NCBI RefSeq assembly: GCF_026163685.1
Contig: NZ_JAOXSR010000007.1
Coordinates: 62,001-126,000, forward strand
DNA length: 64,000 bases
Source: Oerskovia flava
Lineage (GTDB): Bacteria; Actinomycetota; Actinomycetes; Actinomycetales; Cellulomonadaceae
Direction: 5' to 3'
Shown here: piece after piece, positions 1 through 10,800 of the stretch
Numbering within the stretch: the stretch's first letter is position 1
Layout of the letters: every line of letters starts with the position of its first letter
The notes under the pieces: model-generated
What the model saw: the letters and a program-made list of their open reading frames with translations, nothing else
Told to the model about the DNA's origin: nothing
Database searches by the model: none
Made by a program: the position numbers and the translations under genes

Positions 1-118
1 GTACCGCCACCTCGATGTTGCGCGGATCACACGGGCATCCTAGATGCCGCACACGGGCGGCCGGTGCGCGCCCTGCGGTGCAGCCGTTCTTCGCTGCGCG
101 CGATACCGGCGGTCGCGC
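1..118. other. Upstream flank without a recognisable gene
   Basis: Nothing I recognise as coding or structural lies in the first ~118 bases. Short open frames on both strands lack start signals and any protein I know. A gene ending just left of the window cannot be excluded. Confidence 0.5.
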
Positions 119-145
119 CTTGCACTCTCAGGGGGAGAGTGCCAA
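119..145 (+). promoter_or_regulatory. CIRCE element 1 (HrcA operator) upstream of groEL
   Basis: Left arm CTTGCACTC, 9-nt spacer, right arm GAGTGCCAA; the HrcA consensus is TTAGCACTC-N9-GAGTGCTAA. The right arm differs from consensus at one base. Expected to repress groEL in the absence of heat stress. Confidence 0.88.
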
Positions 146-153
146 TAATGGCG

Positions 154-180
154 TTAGCACTCGCACTACGAGAGTGACAG
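154..180 (+). promoter_or_regulatory. CIRCE element 2 (HrcA operator) upstream of groEL
   Basis: The left arm TTAGCACTC is a perfect consensus half-site. After a 9-nt spacer the right arm is GAGTGACAG, matching GAGTGCTAA only in its first five bases and at the eighth. It lies 35 bp after element 1 and about 130 bp before the groEL start, giving a tandem HrcA operator. Confidence 0.85.
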
Positions 181-210
181 ACTGAGGTAGTACCCGAGGT
201 CGCCAGGTGA

Positions 211-1935
<1,725 letters not shown>

Positions 1936-1977
1936 TCCACCGCTGACACCGCGCGGCGCGAGCCGCACGCACACGAG

Positions 1978-2009
1978 GGCCGTCGCCCGGGTTCGCCCGG
2001 GCGGCGGCC
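1978..2009 (+). terminator. Terminator hairpin after groEL
   Basis: A 14-bp stem (one G-T wobble) with a TTCG tetraloop at 1992-1995, then a short T/C-rich stretch. It sits 43 bp after the groEL stop and before the urease promoter region. Confidence 0.75.
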
Positions 2010-2087
2010 TTCGTCGTGCCCGGAGACGTGCCCGACGCCGGCCGGGCACCCTGGCGAGCAGGCCGCACCGAGGCCTGGTACACGAAC

Positions 2088-2108
2088 GTATAACGTGCCG
2101 TATACACG
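2088..2108 (+). promoter_or_regulatory. Putative GntR-type operator before ureA
   Basis: CGTATACA (2099-2106) matches seven of eight bases of the FCD/FadR-subfamily half-site pair TGTATACA. A related GTATAA lies at 2088-2093, giving two CGTATA units 12 bp apart. It stands 31-50 bp before the ureA start. The same core recurs before urtA and the urea carboxylase gene. TATAAC (2089-2094) could also act as a -10 box. Confidence 0.5.
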
Positions 2109-2138
2109 CCCGACACACGGGCCGTGAATCATCTGGTC

Positions 2139-2441
2139 ATGCACCTGACACCGGCGGACACCGAGAAGCTCCTGCTCTCCGTCGCGGGCATCGTCGCCCG
2201 TGACAGGCGTGAGCGGGGGGTGCTGCTCAACTACCCCGAGGCCGTCGCGCTGCTCACCACGTGGGTGATCGAGCGCGCCCGGGACGGGCGCAGCGTCGAG
2301 GACCTGATGGTCGCGGGCCGCGAGGTGCTGCGCCGCGAGGACGTCATGGACGGTGTCGCCGAGATGCTGCCGGACGTCCAGGTGGAGGCGACGTTCCCCG
2401 ACGGTCGCAAGCTCGTGACGATCCACGAGCCCATCGCCTGA
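2139..2441 (+). CDS. ureA: Urease subunit gamma
   Basis: Smallest structural subunit of nickel urease (urea + H2O to 2 NH3 + CO2); it assembles with UreB and UreC. The 100-residue product has the family N-terminus MHLTP, the [10 protein letters not shown] helix, the central REVL..EDVMDGV segment and the terminal [18 protein letters not shown] 2139 gives the canonical MHLTP start; an in-frame GTG at 2124 would add only five residues. No strong ribosome binding site is visible. First gene of ureABCFGD, behind a GTATAC operator. Confidence 0.97.
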   Translation: MHLTPADTEKLLLSVAGIVARDRRERGVLLNYPEAVALLTTWVIERARDGRSVEDLMVAGREVLRREDVMDGVAEMLPDVQVEATFPDGRKLVTIHEPIA

Positions 2442-2503
2442 CCCGGTACGCGCACCCCAGCACGCCGCACCCCAGACCCGACATCCCCGACGCAGGAGGC
2501 ACG

Positions 2504-2887
2504 ATGGCCGGCATCACCACGAGCGGTCCAGGAGCGATCCGGCTCAAGCGCGGGACCGAGGACCTGCCCGTCGTCCTCAACGCCGACCGGACGGACGCCG
2601 AGCGCCTCACCCTCGTCGTCGTGAACACGGGCGACCGGCCCGTGCAGATCGGGTCCCACCTGCACCTGCCGGACGCGAACAGCGCGCTCGACTTCGACCG
2701 GGTCGCCGCGCACGGCTTCCGGCTCGACGTGCCGTCGGGCACCTCGCGCCGGTTCGAGCCGGGAGCCTCGGCCGAGGTGAACGCCGTGGCGCTGCGGGGG
2801 CGTCGGCGCGTCCCGGGCATCCAGCGCGGCAAGACCGACGGCGGCGCGCTCGCCGCGTTGCCAACCGAGTCGCCCGAGGAGGGCTGA
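2504..2887 (+). CDS. ureB: Urease subunit beta
   Basis: Second structural subunit of urease. The 127-residue protein has the expected [17 protein letters not shown] core (residues ~45-61), then [22 protein letters not shown] and the GIQRGKTDG segment near the end. The AHGFRLD and F-P-G signatures are diagnostic of UreB. ATG 2504 has an excellent ribosome binding site (GCAGGAGG, 2492-2499). It lies 62 bp after ureA and 3 bp before ureC. The C-terminal ~20 residues are a nonconserved extension. Confidence 0.97.
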   Translation: MAGITTSGPGAIRLKRGTEDLPVVLNADRTDAERLTLVVVNTGDRPVQIGSHLHLPDANSALDFDRVAAHGFRLDVPSGTSRRFEPGASAEVNAVALRGRRRVPGIQRGKTDGGALAALPTESPEEG

Positions 2888-2890
2888 GCC

Positions 2891-4591
2891 ATGGAGATCC
2901 CTCGCGACCGCTACGTCGCCCTCTACGGCCCGACGACGGGTGACCAGGTGCGCCTCGGCGACACCGATCTGTGGATCGAGATCGAGCAGGACCGCACGTT
3001 CGGCGGCGAGGAGGCCGTCTTCGGCGGCGGCAAGTCGATCCGCGAGTCCATGGCGCAGGGCACGACCACCCGCGCCGAGGGTGCGCTCGACTCGGTGATC
3101 ACCAACGCGATCGTCCTCGACTGGTGGGGTGTGGTGCGGGCCGACGTCGGCGTCCGCGACGGCCAGATCGTCGCGCTCGGGCGGGCCGGCAACCCCGACA
3201 TCGCCGACGGCGTGCACCCCGACCTGCACATCGGTCCGAGCACGGACGTCATCAGCGGCGAGGGCAAGATCCTCACCGCCGGGGCGATCGACTCGCACGT
3301 GCACCTCATCTCGCCCTCCCAGATCCTCGAGGCGCTCGCGACGGGCGTCACGACGATCGCCGGCGGCGGGACGGGGCCGAGCGAGGGTTCGAAGGCGACG
3401 ACCGTCACGCCGGGCGCCTGGCACCTCGAGGCCATGCACCGCAGCCTGGACCGGCTGCCCGTCAACGTGCTCCTGCTCGGCAAGGGCAACACCGTGAGCG
3501 ACGAGGCGTTCCGCGAGCAGGCGCTCGCCGGCGCCGGCGGGTACAAGGTGCACGAGGACTGGGGCTCGACCCCGGCAGCGATCGACGCCGCTCTGCGCGG
3601 CGCGCAGGAGTGGGGCCTGCAGGTCGCGCTGCACTCGGACTCCCTCAACGAGGCCGGGTTCGTCGAGTCGACGCTGCGGGCCATCGGCGGCCGGTCGATC
3701 CACGCGTTCCACGCCGAGGGCGCGGGCGGCGGGCACGCCCCCGACATCCTCACGGTCGCGAGCCACCCGAACGTCATCCCGGGCTCGACCAACCCCACCC
3801 TGCCGCACACCGTCAACACCGTCGCCGAGCACCTCGACATGCTCATGGTGTGCCACCACCTCAACCCGGCCGTGCCGGAGGACCTCGCGTTCGCCGAGTC
3901 CCGGATCCGCGGCACGACCATCGCGGCCGAGGACGTCCTGCACGACATGGGTGCGATGTCGATCACGTCGTCCGACGCGCAGGCCATGGGCCGCATCGGC
4001 GAGGTCGTCACCCGCACCTGGCAGGTCGCGCACGTCATGAAGGCCCGGCGCGGAGACCTCGGGGGAGGGCTGCCGGCGGACAACCTGCGCGCGCGGCGCT
4101 ACGTCGCGAAGTACACGATCAACCCGGCCGTCGCGCACGGCATCGACGCGTACGTCGGCTCGGTCGAGGCGGGCAAGGTCGCGGACCTCGTCCTGTGGGA
4201 GCCCAAGTTCTTCGGGATCCGCCCGAGCGTCGTCATGAAGGGCGGCGCCCTCGTGTGGGGTGCGCTCGGTGACCCGAACGCGTCCATCCCGTCACCGCAG
4301 CCCGTGCTCATGCGCCCGGCGCTCGCCGACGCGATCGGCGCCGACGTGTCGATGTCGTTCGTGTCGCCCGCGGCGCTCGCGGACGGCATCGAGGACCGGC
4401 TCGGGCTCGACCGCGCGCTCCTGCCGGTGGCCGACACGCGCGCCGTCGGCAAGGCGCAGATGAAGAACAACGACTACCTGCCCCGCATCGACATCGATCC
4501 CGAGTCGTTCGCGATCGAGGTCGACGGTGAGCTGATCGTGCCCGCACCCGCCGACCGGCTGCCGCTCGCGCAGCTGTACTCGCTGTTCTGA
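2891..4591 (+). CDS. ureC: Urease subunit alpha (catalytic)
   Basis: Catalytic subunit with the dinuclear nickel site. All active-site residues are visible, offset by two from the Klebsiella numbering: H136 and H138 (HVH), the carbamylated lysine K219 in [10 protein letters not shown]248 (ALHSD), H274 ([15 protein letters not shown]), the mobile-flap C321-H322 (VCHHL) and D362 ([12 protein letters not shown]). The 566 residues are full length. ATG 2891 follows the ureB stop after 3 bp. There is no sign of inactivation. Confidence 0.99.
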   Translation: MEIPRDRYVALYGPTTGDQVRLGDTDLWIEIEQDRTFGGEEAVFGGGKSIRESMAQGTTTRAEGALDSVITNAIVLDWWGVVRADVGVRDGQIVALGRAGNPDIADGVHPDLHIGPSTDVISGEGKILTAGAIDSHVHLISPSQILEALATGVTTIAGGGTGPSEGSKATTVTPGAWHLEAMHRSLDRLPVNVLLLGKGNTVSDEAFREQALAGAGGYKVHEDWGSTPAAIDAALRGAQEWGLQVALHSDSLNEAGFVESTLRAIGGRSIHAFHAEGAGGGHAPDILTVASHPNVIPGSTNPTLPHTVNTVAEHLDMLMVCHHLNPAVPEDLAFAESRIRGTTIAAEDVLHDMGAMSITSSDAQAMGRIGEVVTRTWQVAHVMKARRGDLGGGLPADNLRARRYVAKYTINPAVAHGIDAYVGSVEAGKVADLVLWEPKFFGIRPSVVMKGGALVWGALGDPNASIPSPQPVLMRPALADAIGADVSMSFVSPAALADGIEDRLGLDRALLPVADTRAVGKAQMKNNDYLPRIDIDPESFAIEVDGELIVPAPADRLPLAQLYSLF

Positions 4592-4604
4592 GGCCGGAGT
4601 GCTG

Positions 4605-5438
4605 GTGACCTCGGACGGCCGGGCCGAGCTGGTCCTCGCGCTCCTCGCCGACGCACGCCTGCCGACGGGTGGGCACACGCAGTCCGCCGGGCTCGAGCCG
4701 GCGTTGCGTGGTGGGATGGACGCGGCCGACGTCCCCGCGTACATCAGCGCTCGGCTCACGAGCGTGGTGCGGGTCGAGGCGGCGACGGCGGTCGTGGCGC
4801 GGCACGTCGTGTCCGGCCTCGGCGTCGTCCCGCCCGACGGCGTCCTCCCGCCAGGCAGCCTGTTGCCCGACGCCGTGCCCGACGCCGTGCCCGACGCCGC
4901 GCGCCGCCTCGCCGACACGTGGCTCGCCTGGGCGGCCCGGACACCCTCCCCGGCGCTGCGCGAGACGTCGCAGCGGCTCGGCCGTGGCTACCTGCGGCTC
5001 CTGCGCCGCCTGTGGGCGGGGCACCCGGCGGTCCTGGCGCTCGACGCGGCGGCCCGCCTCGTCGTCCCGACGGGCTGGGAGAGCGCACCGGGCCGCGCGG
5101 GCGACCCCGCGCCGTCGGGCCGGCGGGAACCGCCTCCGCCCCGTCCGCTCGTGCTCGGGGTGACGGCCGCGTGCGCCGGCCTGTCGGCGGTCCAGGTCGC
5201 GCGCCTCGTCGGGTACGAGGACGTGCAGACCGTGGCGTCCGCCACCCTCAAGCTCGAGCCGATCGACCCGGTCGTCGCGACCGGCTGGGTGCTCGCCGCC
5301 CATGCCCGCATCGACGCGACCGCGTGCGACGTCGCCCACCTCACCGACCCCCGGGGCATCCCCGCCGCCGGCGCACCGCTCGTCGAGCAGTGGGCCGAGA
5401 ACCATGCACGCACCACCGAGAGGCTGTTCAATGCCTGA
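4605..5438 (+). CDS. ureF: Urease accessory protein UreF
   Basis: Part of the UreD-UreF-UreG complex that delivers Ni and CO2 to apo-urease; UreF acts as activator/gate for UreG GTPase. The fold signatures are present: [19 protein letters not shown] near the start and, late, the [22 protein letters not shown] helix. At 277 residues it is longer than the usual ~225. The extra length is a Pro/Ala-rich loop after residue ~75, coded partly by three 12-bp repeats (4866-4901), and a Pro/Arg-rich loop near residues 160-180. GTG 4605 has GGAG 5 nt upstream; a GTG at 4599 would overlap that Shine-Dalgarno. It overlaps ureG by 8 bp. Confidence 0.93.
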   Translation: MTSDGRAELVLALLADARLPTGGHTQSAGLEPALRGGMDAADVPAYISARLTSVVRVEAATAVVARHVVSGLGVVPPDGVLPPGSLLPDAVPDAVPDAARRLADTWLAWAARTPSPALRETSQRLGRGYLRLLRRLWAGHPAVLALDAAARLVVPTGWESAPGRAGDPAPSGRREPPPPRPLVLGVTAACAGLSAVQVARLVGYEDVQTVASATLKLEPIDPVVATGWVLAAHARIDATACDVAHLTDPRGIPAAGAPLVEQWAENHARTTERLFNA

Positions 5439-6264
5439 CCACCTGCCTGACCACCTGCCTGACCACCAGCACGACCACCCCGCCGTTCCTGCCGTACCCG
5501 CCGTGCCCCCGGCCTCCACGCGGTCGCTGCGCCTCGGCGTCGCGGGCCCCGTGGGCACGGGCAAGAGCTCGCTCATCGCTCTGCTGTGCCGCGAGCTGTC
5601 CGCCGACCTGCGCCTCGGCGTCATCACGAACGACATCTACACCGACGAGGACGCCCGGTTCCTGCGCTCGGCCGGGGTGCTCGACCCCGAGCGCATCCGC
5701 GCGGTCGAGACGGGCGCGTGCCCGCACACCGCGATCCGCGACGACGTCACGGCGAACCTCATCGCGGTCGAGGACCTCGAGGCGGACTTCGCACCGCTCG
5801 ACGTCGTGCTCGTCGAGTCCGGCGGTGACAACCTCACGGCGACGTTCTCGCCCGCCCTGGTCGACGCGCAGATCTTCGTGCTCGACGTCGCGGGCGGTGG
5901 CGACGTGGCCCGCAAGGGTGGTCCGGGCATCGCCCGGGCGGACCTGCTGGTGGTCAACAAGACGGACCTCGCCCCCTACGTCGGCGTCGACGTGCCGCAG
6001 ATGGTGGCCGACGCGACCGCGGCGCGCGAGGGCCAGCCGGTGCTCGCGCTCTCGCGGATCGACCCGCCGTCGGTCAGCGCGCTCACCGACTGGTTGCGAG
6101 GGCTGCTCGCCGCGCACCGCGCCGGCTCGCACGTCCCGCAGGACCCCGGCCCGATGGCGCCGCACTTCCACGCCGACGAGGAGGGCGGCGGGGTCCTGCA
6201 CACGCACGGCGACGGGGACGCCCAGCACGACCACGACCACAACCACGAGCACGTCGGACGCTGA
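5431..6264 (+). CDS. ureG: Urease accessory GTPase UreG with His-rich N- and C-termini
   Basis: Nickel-dependent SIMIBI GTPase powering urease activation. It has P-loop GPVGTGKSS (39-47), the metal-binding CPH motif (97-99), VLVESGGDN, and NKTD for guanine specificity. ATG 5431 lies inside the end of ureF, giving 277 residues. Both ends are unusually histidine-rich: the N-terminus has [15 protein letters not shown], coded by a 12-bp tandem repeat from 5434, and the last ~40 residues carry about a dozen more His ([23 protein letters not shown]). The family usually has one such tail. No ureE lies in the operon, so these tails may substitute for the UreE nickel store (inference). Confidence 0.97.
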   Translation: MPDHLPDHLPDHQHDHPAVPAVPAVPPASTRSLRLGVAGPVGTGKSSLIALLCRELSADLRLGVITNDIYTDEDARFLRSAGVLDPERIRAVETGACPHTAIRDDVTANLIAVEDLEADFAPLDVVLVESGGDNLTATFSPALVDAQIFVLDVAGGGDVARKGGPGIARADLLVVNKTDLAPYVGVDVPQMVADATAAREGQPVLALSRIDPPSVSALTDWLRGLLAAHRAGSHVPQDPGPMAPHFHADEEGGGVLHTHGDGDAQHDHDHNHEHVGR

Positions 6265-6302
6265 CACCGCTCGAACAGGCACGCGAGAAGGAGGAGGGGC
6301 GG

Positions 6303-7148
6303 ATGGAGGTCACGCGCGTCGCCTCGCACGGCACGCCGGGCGGACGTGTGCGCTGCACGCTGGAGCCCGCCGCGCTGAGCCCACGCGTGCTGCGCACCGG
6401 CCAGGCGTCCGCACAGGTTGCGCTCATCGCCACGCGCGCTCTGCTCCTCGGGGGTGACGACGTCCGCCTCGAGGTCCGCGTCGGCGCCGGGACCGTGCTC
6501 GAGCTCGTCGAGATCTCCGGGACCGTCGCGTACCACGGGCGCGGCCGGGCGGCGTCGTGGACGGTCGACGTGCACGTCGAGGCCGGCGGCCGGCTCGTGT
6601 GGGACGCGCTGCCGTTCGTCGTGGCCGAGGGAGCGGACGTCGAGCGACGGACGCACGTTCACCTCGAGCCCGGCGCGGTCGCCCTGCTGCGCGAGACCCT
6701 CGTCCTCGGGAGAACGGGGGAGAGCGGTGGCCGGTTGCGGACGACGACCCGCGCCGACCTCCAGGTGGAGCACACCGGACCTCCCGCGGGCCCGGGCGCC
6801 CCCTCGACGCACGAGCTCTTCGTCGAGGACCTCGACCTCGGCGCCCAGCGGTCGCTGCCCGGGATCCTCGGCACCGGTCGCGTCCTCGACACCGTCCTGC
6901 TCCTCGGCGCCCGGCCCGCGCCGGACGAGGCACCCGGTCCGCTGCGGCTCGACCTCGCCGGTCCGGGTGCGCTCGCCCGCCACCTCGGACCCAGCACGCA
7001 CGACGCCCGCACCCAGGGTGTCTTCGCCCGCTGGGCCGCCGGGACGCGCGCCGTGCCCGCACCTCCCGCCGCACCCTCCCCGACGCGACCCACGACCCGA
7101 CCCACGACCCCGCTGGTGACCGCTCGACCCTCGACGACAGGAGCCTGA
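6303..7148 (+). CDS. ureD: Urease accessory protein UreD (UreH)
   Basis: Scaffold that binds apo-urease and channels nickel from UreG/UreF. The 281-residue protein shows the UreD pattern: an early RTGQASAQVALIATRALLLGGDDVRLEVRVGAG block, EISGTVAYHGRGRAASW, and GGRLVWDALPFVVAEGADVERRTHVHL with the LR-ET-VLGR strand following. Conservation is low across the family, as usual. ATG 6303 has AAGGAGGAGG (6287-6296). The last ~30 residues are a low-complexity Pro/Thr/Arg tail, partly from a 12-bp direct repeat (7086-7109). It lies 38 bp after ureG and 1 bp before nikMN. Confidence 0.9.
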   Translation: MEVTRVASHGTPGGRVRCTLEPAALSPRVLRTGQASAQVALIATRALLLGGDDVRLEVRVGAGTVLELVEISGTVAYHGRGRAASWTVDVHVEAGGRLVWDALPFVVAEGADVERRTHVHLEPGAVALLRETLVLGRTGESGGRLRTTTRADLQVEHTGPPAGPGAPSTHELFVEDLDLGAQRSLPGILGTGRVLDTVLLLGARPAPDEAPGPLRLDLAGPGALARHLGPSTHDARTQGVFARWAAGTRAVPAPPAAPSPTRPTTRPTTPLVTARPSTTGA

Positions 7149-7149
7149 C

Positions 7150-8082
7150 ATGCACGTCCCCGACCACTTCCTCAACGACCCGACGTCGGTGGCGACCGGT
7201 GTCGCCTCCCTCGCGGCCGTCGGCTACGCCGTCCACCGGGCGCGACCCGAGCTCACCCGGGACCGGGTCGTCCTGGCCGCCGCGACGACGGGCTTCGTCT
7301 TCGCGGTCCAGATGATCAACTACCCCGTCGCGGCCGGCACGAGCGGGCACCTCATGGGCGGCGCGCTCGCCGCAGCGCTGGTGGGACCGTGGCTCGGGAT
7401 GCTCTCGGTGACGCTCGTGCTCCTGGTGCAGGCGGTGGTCTTCGCCGACGGCGGGCTGACGGCCCTCGGGACGAACGTCCTGCTCATGGCCGTGGTCGGC
7501 ACCCTCGTCGGCTGGGCGGTGACCCGGGGAACGCTGCGCCTGGCCCGTGGTCGCGGCGCACCGTTCGCCGCCGGGGCCGGGGCGCTCGTGAGCGTGCCGG
7601 TCTCCGCCCTGGTCTTCGCGGCACTGTTCGCCGTGGGCGGGACCGTCGCGGTGCCGCTCGGCACGCTCGTGGCGCAGATGCTCGCGGTGCACACCCTCAT
7701 CGGTGTGGGCGAAGCCCTCATCACGGTCGGGGTCGTCTCGCTGGTCTTCGCGGTGGCGCCGGGCACGGCCGTGCTCGACACGCGCGCCCGGGCCCACTCC
7801 ACCCGCGCTGCGGCGACGCTCGGTGCGGGGGCGCTGCTCGCCGCCGTCGTGCTGTCCTCCTTCGCCGCCGCCACCCCGGACGGGCTGGAGGCGACCGCCG
7901 AGTCCGTCGGGTTCGCGGGCGCCGCCCGGGACCACGCCCTCGGTACGTTCCCGCTCGCGGACTACGGGGAGGTCGGCGAGATCTTCGTCGGCGTCGCCGG
8001 GCTGATCGGCGTCGCGCTGTGCGTCGTGCTCGCGCTCGGTGGGCTCGTCGGCAGCCGCCGCGCGCCCCGCGTCGTGACCTGA
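7150..8082 (+). CDS. ECF-type nickel transporter S-component, NikM-NikN fusion (CbiMN-like)
   Basis: Membrane substrate-binding component of an energy-coupling-factor nickel (or cobalt) importer. It begins MHVPDHFL: free N-terminus plus His2, with His67 (GTSGHLMGG) as further metal ligand, as in NikM/CbiM. About seven hydrophobic segments follow to residue ~215. The C-terminal ~95 residues contain a transmembrane helix, PDGLE and LADYGEVG, a NikN/PDGLE-type module fused to NikM. ATG 7150 has GGAG 7 nt upstream and follows ureD by 1 bp, so the substrate is almost certainly Ni2+ for urease. No T-component (NikQ) or ATPase (NikO) follows; they must be elsewhere or the protein works alone. Confidence 0.88.
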   Translation: MHVPDHFLNDPTSVATGVASLAAVGYAVHRARPELTRDRVVLAAATTGFVFAVQMINYPVAAGTSGHLMGGALAAALVGPWLGMLSVTLVLLVQAVVFADGGLTALGTNVLLMAVVGTLVGWAVTRGTLRLARGRGAPFAAGAGALVSVPVSALVFAALFAVGGTVAVPLGTLVAQMLAVHTLIGVGEALITVGVVSLVFAVAPGTAVLDTRARAHSTRAAATLGAGALLAAVVLSSFAAATPDGLEATAESVGFAGAARDHALGTFPLADYGEVGEIFVGVAGLIGVALCVVLALGGLVGSRRAPRVVT

Positions 8083-8105
8083 TCGTGACCGTCGGACACG
8101 CACAG

Positions 8106-8133
8106 TTAACAGCACGGTGAGACTCGGCGAAAC
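8106..8133 (+). promoter_or_regulatory. Possible nitrogen-activator (GlnR-like) box before urtA
   Basis: TTAAC (8106-8110), GTGAG (8117-8121) and GAAAC (8129-8133) roughly follow the 11-bp GTNAC/GAAAC rhythm of actinobacterial GlnR sites. GAAAC begins exactly 15 bp before a TANNNT -10 (TAGCGT, 8144-8149), as it does upstream of the urea carboxylase gene. The match is imperfect, so the assignment is tentative. Confidence 0.35.
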
Positions 8134-8143
8134 ACGGCGTCCC

Positions 8144-8149
8144 TAGCGT
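8144..8149 (+). promoter_or_regulatory. Putative -10 box of the urt operon promoter
   Basis: TAGCGT fits TANNNT and sits in a GAAACAC-CG-CCCTA context conserved with the urea carboxylase promoter (17 of 22 positions). No -35 consensus lies at the right distance, consistent with an activator-dependent promoter. Start of transcription is expected near 8156, just before the GTATAC operator. Confidence 0.45.
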
Positions 8150-8168
8150 CTACGTCAGTGGGCACAGC

Positions 8169-8180
8169 GTTGTATACGCC
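8169..8180 (+). promoter_or_regulatory. Putative GntR-type operator before urtA
   Basis: TGTATACG (8171-8178) matches seven of eight bases of TGTATACA. It lies about 20-25 bp downstream of the predicted -10 box and 76 bp before the urtA GTG, where a bound repressor would block elongation or clearance. Confidence 0.5.
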
Positions 8181-8253
8181 TCCGCGGCACACCCCCGCCC
8201 GGCACCCGCACCCCCCGCTCGACCTCTGCCGTCCCTGCCCGAAAGGACCCTCG

Positions 8254-9516
8254 GTGACTCCCTCACGCGCATCGACCCGCCTCCTCCCCGCAGCCGCCAT
8301 CACCCTCGCGCTCGTCCTGTCCGCCTGCGGTGCCCGGACCGACTCCGGCGAGACCGACGGCGGCTCCTCGGCCGCCGCGGAGAGCTGTGTCGACACCTCC
8401 GGCGACTCCGTGAAGATCGGATTCCTCAACTCGTTGTCCGGCACCATGGCGATCTCCGAGCAGACCGTCCACGACTCCCTCCAGCTCGCCGCCGAGGAGA
8501 TCAACGCCGACGGCGGAGTCCTCGGCAAGGAGCTCGTCATCGTCTCCGAGGACGGCGCCTCCGAGCCCACGACCTTCGCCGAGAAGGCCGAGAAGCTCAT
8601 CACCAGCGACTGCGTCGCGGCCGTCTTCGGCGGCTGGACGTCCGCCTCGCGCAAGGCCATGCTCCCCGTGTTCGAGTCCCAGGACTCCCTGCTCTTCTAC
8701 CCCGTGCAGTACGAGGGCCTCGAGTCCTCGCCCAACATCTTCTACACCGGGGCCACGACGAACCAGCAGATCGTCCCCGGGCTCGACTACCTCAAGGAGC
8801 AGGGCGTCGAGTCGATCTTCCTCGTCGGCTCCGACTACGTCTTCCCCCGCACGGCGAACAAGATCATCAACGCCTACGCCGAGGCGAACGACATCGAGGT
8901 GCTCGGCGAGGAGTACGCGCCGCTCGGGCACACCGACTTCTCCACCATCGTCAACAAGGTGAACTCCGCCGACGCCGACGCCGTCTTCAACACGCTCAAC
9001 GGCGACTCCAACGTCGCGTTCTTCAAGGAGTACAAGAACGTCGGCCTCGGCCCGGACGAGATGCCCGTCGTCTCCGTGTCCATCGCGGAGGAGGAGGTGG
9101 GCGGCATCGGCGTCGAGAACGTCGAGGGCCAGCTCACCGCCTGGAACTACTACCAGACGATCGACAGCCCCGAGAACGCCACGTTCGTCGAGGCGTTCAA
9201 GGCCAAGTACGGCGAGGACCGCGTCACGTCCGACCCGATGGAGGCCGCGTACACGTCGCTGTACCTGTGGAAGGGCATGGTCGAGAAGGCCGAGTCGTTC
9301 GACGTCGCGGACGTCCAGGAAGCGGCCGGCGGCGTCTCGTTCGACGCCCCCGAGGGCTCGGTGACGGTGAACGGCGACAACCACCACATCGCCAAGACGG
9401 CGCTCATCGGCAAGATTGGCGCCGACGGACTCATCCACACCGAGTGGAGCTCGGGCGAGCCCATCGAGCCCGACCCGTACCTCGAGGGCTACGACTGGGC
9501 CGAGGGCCTCTCGTAG
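8254..9516 (+). CDS. urtA: Urea ABC transporter substrate-binding lipoprotein
   Basis: Extracytoplasmic urea receptor of the high-affinity UrtABCDE importer (HAAT/Leu-Ile-Val-type binding protein). GTG 8254 has GAAAGGA at 8241-8247 and opens a 420-residue lipoprotein with lipobox LSAC (C25). The mature part starts [17 protein letters not shown]-like, with strong UrtA signatures: [39 protein letters not shown] and [11 protein letters not shown]. It is transcribed behind the GTATAC/GAAAC regulatory region. A strong hairpin follows the stop, and the distance to urtB is large (399 bp, in part an unreliable homopolymer). Confidence 0.97.
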   Translation: MTPSRASTRLLPAAAITLALVLSACGARTDSGETDGGSSAAAESCVDTSGDSVKIGFLNSLSGTMAISEQTVHDSLQLAAEEINADGGVLGKELVIVSEDGASEPTTFAEKAEKLITSDCVAAVFGGWTSASRKAMLPVFESQDSLLFYPVQYEGLESSPNIFYTGATTNQQIVPGLDYLKEQGVESIFLVGSDYVFPRTANKIINAYAEANDIEVLGEEYAPLGHTDFSTIVNKVNSADADAVFNTLNGDSNVAFFKEYKNVGLGPDEMPVVSVSIAEEEVGGIGVENVEGQLTAWNYYQTIDSPENATFVEAFKAKYGEDRVTSDPMEAAYTSLYLWKGMVEKAESFDVADVQEAAGGVSFDAPEGSVTVNGDNHHIAKTALIGKIGADGLIHTEWSSGEPIEPDPYLEGYDWAEGLS

Positions 9517-9522
9517 TCGGTC

Positions 9523-9550
9523 CCGGGGGCGGCCTTCGGGTCGCCCCCGG
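9523..9550 (+). terminator. Hairpin after urtA (attenuator or terminator)
   Basis: A perfect 9-bp stem, CCGGGGGCG/CGCCCCCGG, with a 10-nt loop starts 6 bp after the urtA stop; further CGGGT/TTCGGG repeats follow to 9590. Such hairpins commonly let the binding-protein gene be expressed more strongly than the permease genes. No U-tract is present. Confidence 0.6.
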
Positions 9551-9597
9551 TTCGCCTCCGGGTCGCCTTCGGGGGCTTTCGGGTCGTCTTCGGCGAT

Positions 9598-9730
<133 letters not shown>

Positions 9731-9915
9731 CCGCCCTCCACCTCTCCCGTCAGGTCACCTCGGGCCCGCTCGGCCCCGCTCGACCCTCGGTCGGTTCTGT
9801 GGGCCGGGTGTGCCGACGAGCGACCGCCGCCCTCCTCCAGAGACCGTCACCCCCACCGAGCACCACACGTACGAACTGTCCGTCCGCACGCACTCACCGG
9901 AAGGCGCGACGCCCC

Positions 9916-10800
9916 ATGGATGTGCTCTTCTCCCAGCTGTTCGCCGGGCTCAGTCTCGGCTCGGTCCTGCTCCTCGCCGCTCTCGGTCTCGCGCTGACGT
10001 TCGGTCAGATGGGCGTCATCAACATGGCGCACGGCGAGTTCATGATGGCCGGTGCCTACACGGCCTTCGTCGTCCAGGGGATCTTCTCGAGCGCGGGGGT
10101 CTCCCTGCTCGTGTCGCTGCCGCTCGGGTTCCTCGTGGGTGGTGTGCTCGGCCTGCTGCTCGAGGCGACGCTCATCCACCGGATGTACCGCAGGCCGCTG
10201 GACACGCTGCTCGTCACCTGGGGTGTCGCGCTCGTGCTCCAGCAGCTCGCGCGGGACATCTTCGGTGCGCCGAACGTGGACGTGCGGGCACCGGCCTGGC
10301 TGAGCGGCGCGGTCGACGTCTTCGGGGTGGGCATCCCGAAGACGCGCCTGTTCATCCTGGCGCTCGCGATCGTATGCGTCGTCGCCCTGGCCCTCGTGCT
10401 CAAGCTGACGCCGCTCGGCCGCCGGATCCGCGCCGTCGTGCAGAACCGCGACCTCGCCGAGGCGAGCGGGATCTCCACCCGGCGCACGGACCGCCTCACC
10501 TTCTTCATCGGTTCCGGACTGGCGGGCATCGCGGGGGTCGCTCTCACGCTGCTCGGGTCCGTCGGCCCGACGCTTGGCACCAACTACATCGTCGACGCCT
10601 TCCTCGTCGTCGTCGCCGGCGGGATCGGGCAGATCAAGGGCACCGTCATCGCGGCGTTCGCGCTCGGCCTGCTGCAGGCGACCATCGAGTTCTCGACGAC
10701 GGCCAGCCTCGCCAAGGTGCTGGTGTTCGTCGTGATCGTCATCTTCCTGCAGGTCCGCCCACAAGGACTCGTCAGCGTCCGGACGAGGAGCCTCGCATGA
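9916..10800 (+). CDS. urtB: Urea ABC transporter permease UrtB
   Basis: Inner-membrane permease of the urea importer (branched-chain amino-acid permease family). The 294 residues begin MDVLFSQLFAGLSLGSVLLL, followed by the hallmark LGLALTFGQMGVINMAHGEFMMAGAY and, late, NYIVDAFLVVVAGGIGQIKGT. About eight transmembrane segments are evident. ATG 9916 has GGAAGG ~11 nt upstream and matches the family start exactly; the open frame extending upstream into the poly-G tract is not real. It overlaps urtC by 4 bp. Confidence 0.96.
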   Translation: MDVLFSQLFAGLSLGSVLLLAALGLALTFGQMGVINMAHGEFMMAGAYTAFVVQGIFSSAGVSLLVSLPLGFLVGGVLGLLLEATLIHRMYRRPLDTLLVTWGVALVLQQLARDIFGAPNVDVRAPAWLSGAVDVFGVGIPKTRLFILALAIVCVVALALVLKLTPLGRRIRAVVQNRDLAEASGISTRRTDRLTFFIGSGLAGIAGVALTLLGSVGPTLGTNYIVDAFLVVVAGGIGQIKGTVIAAFALGLLQATIEFSTTASLAKVLVFVVIVIFLQVRPQGLVSVRTRSLA

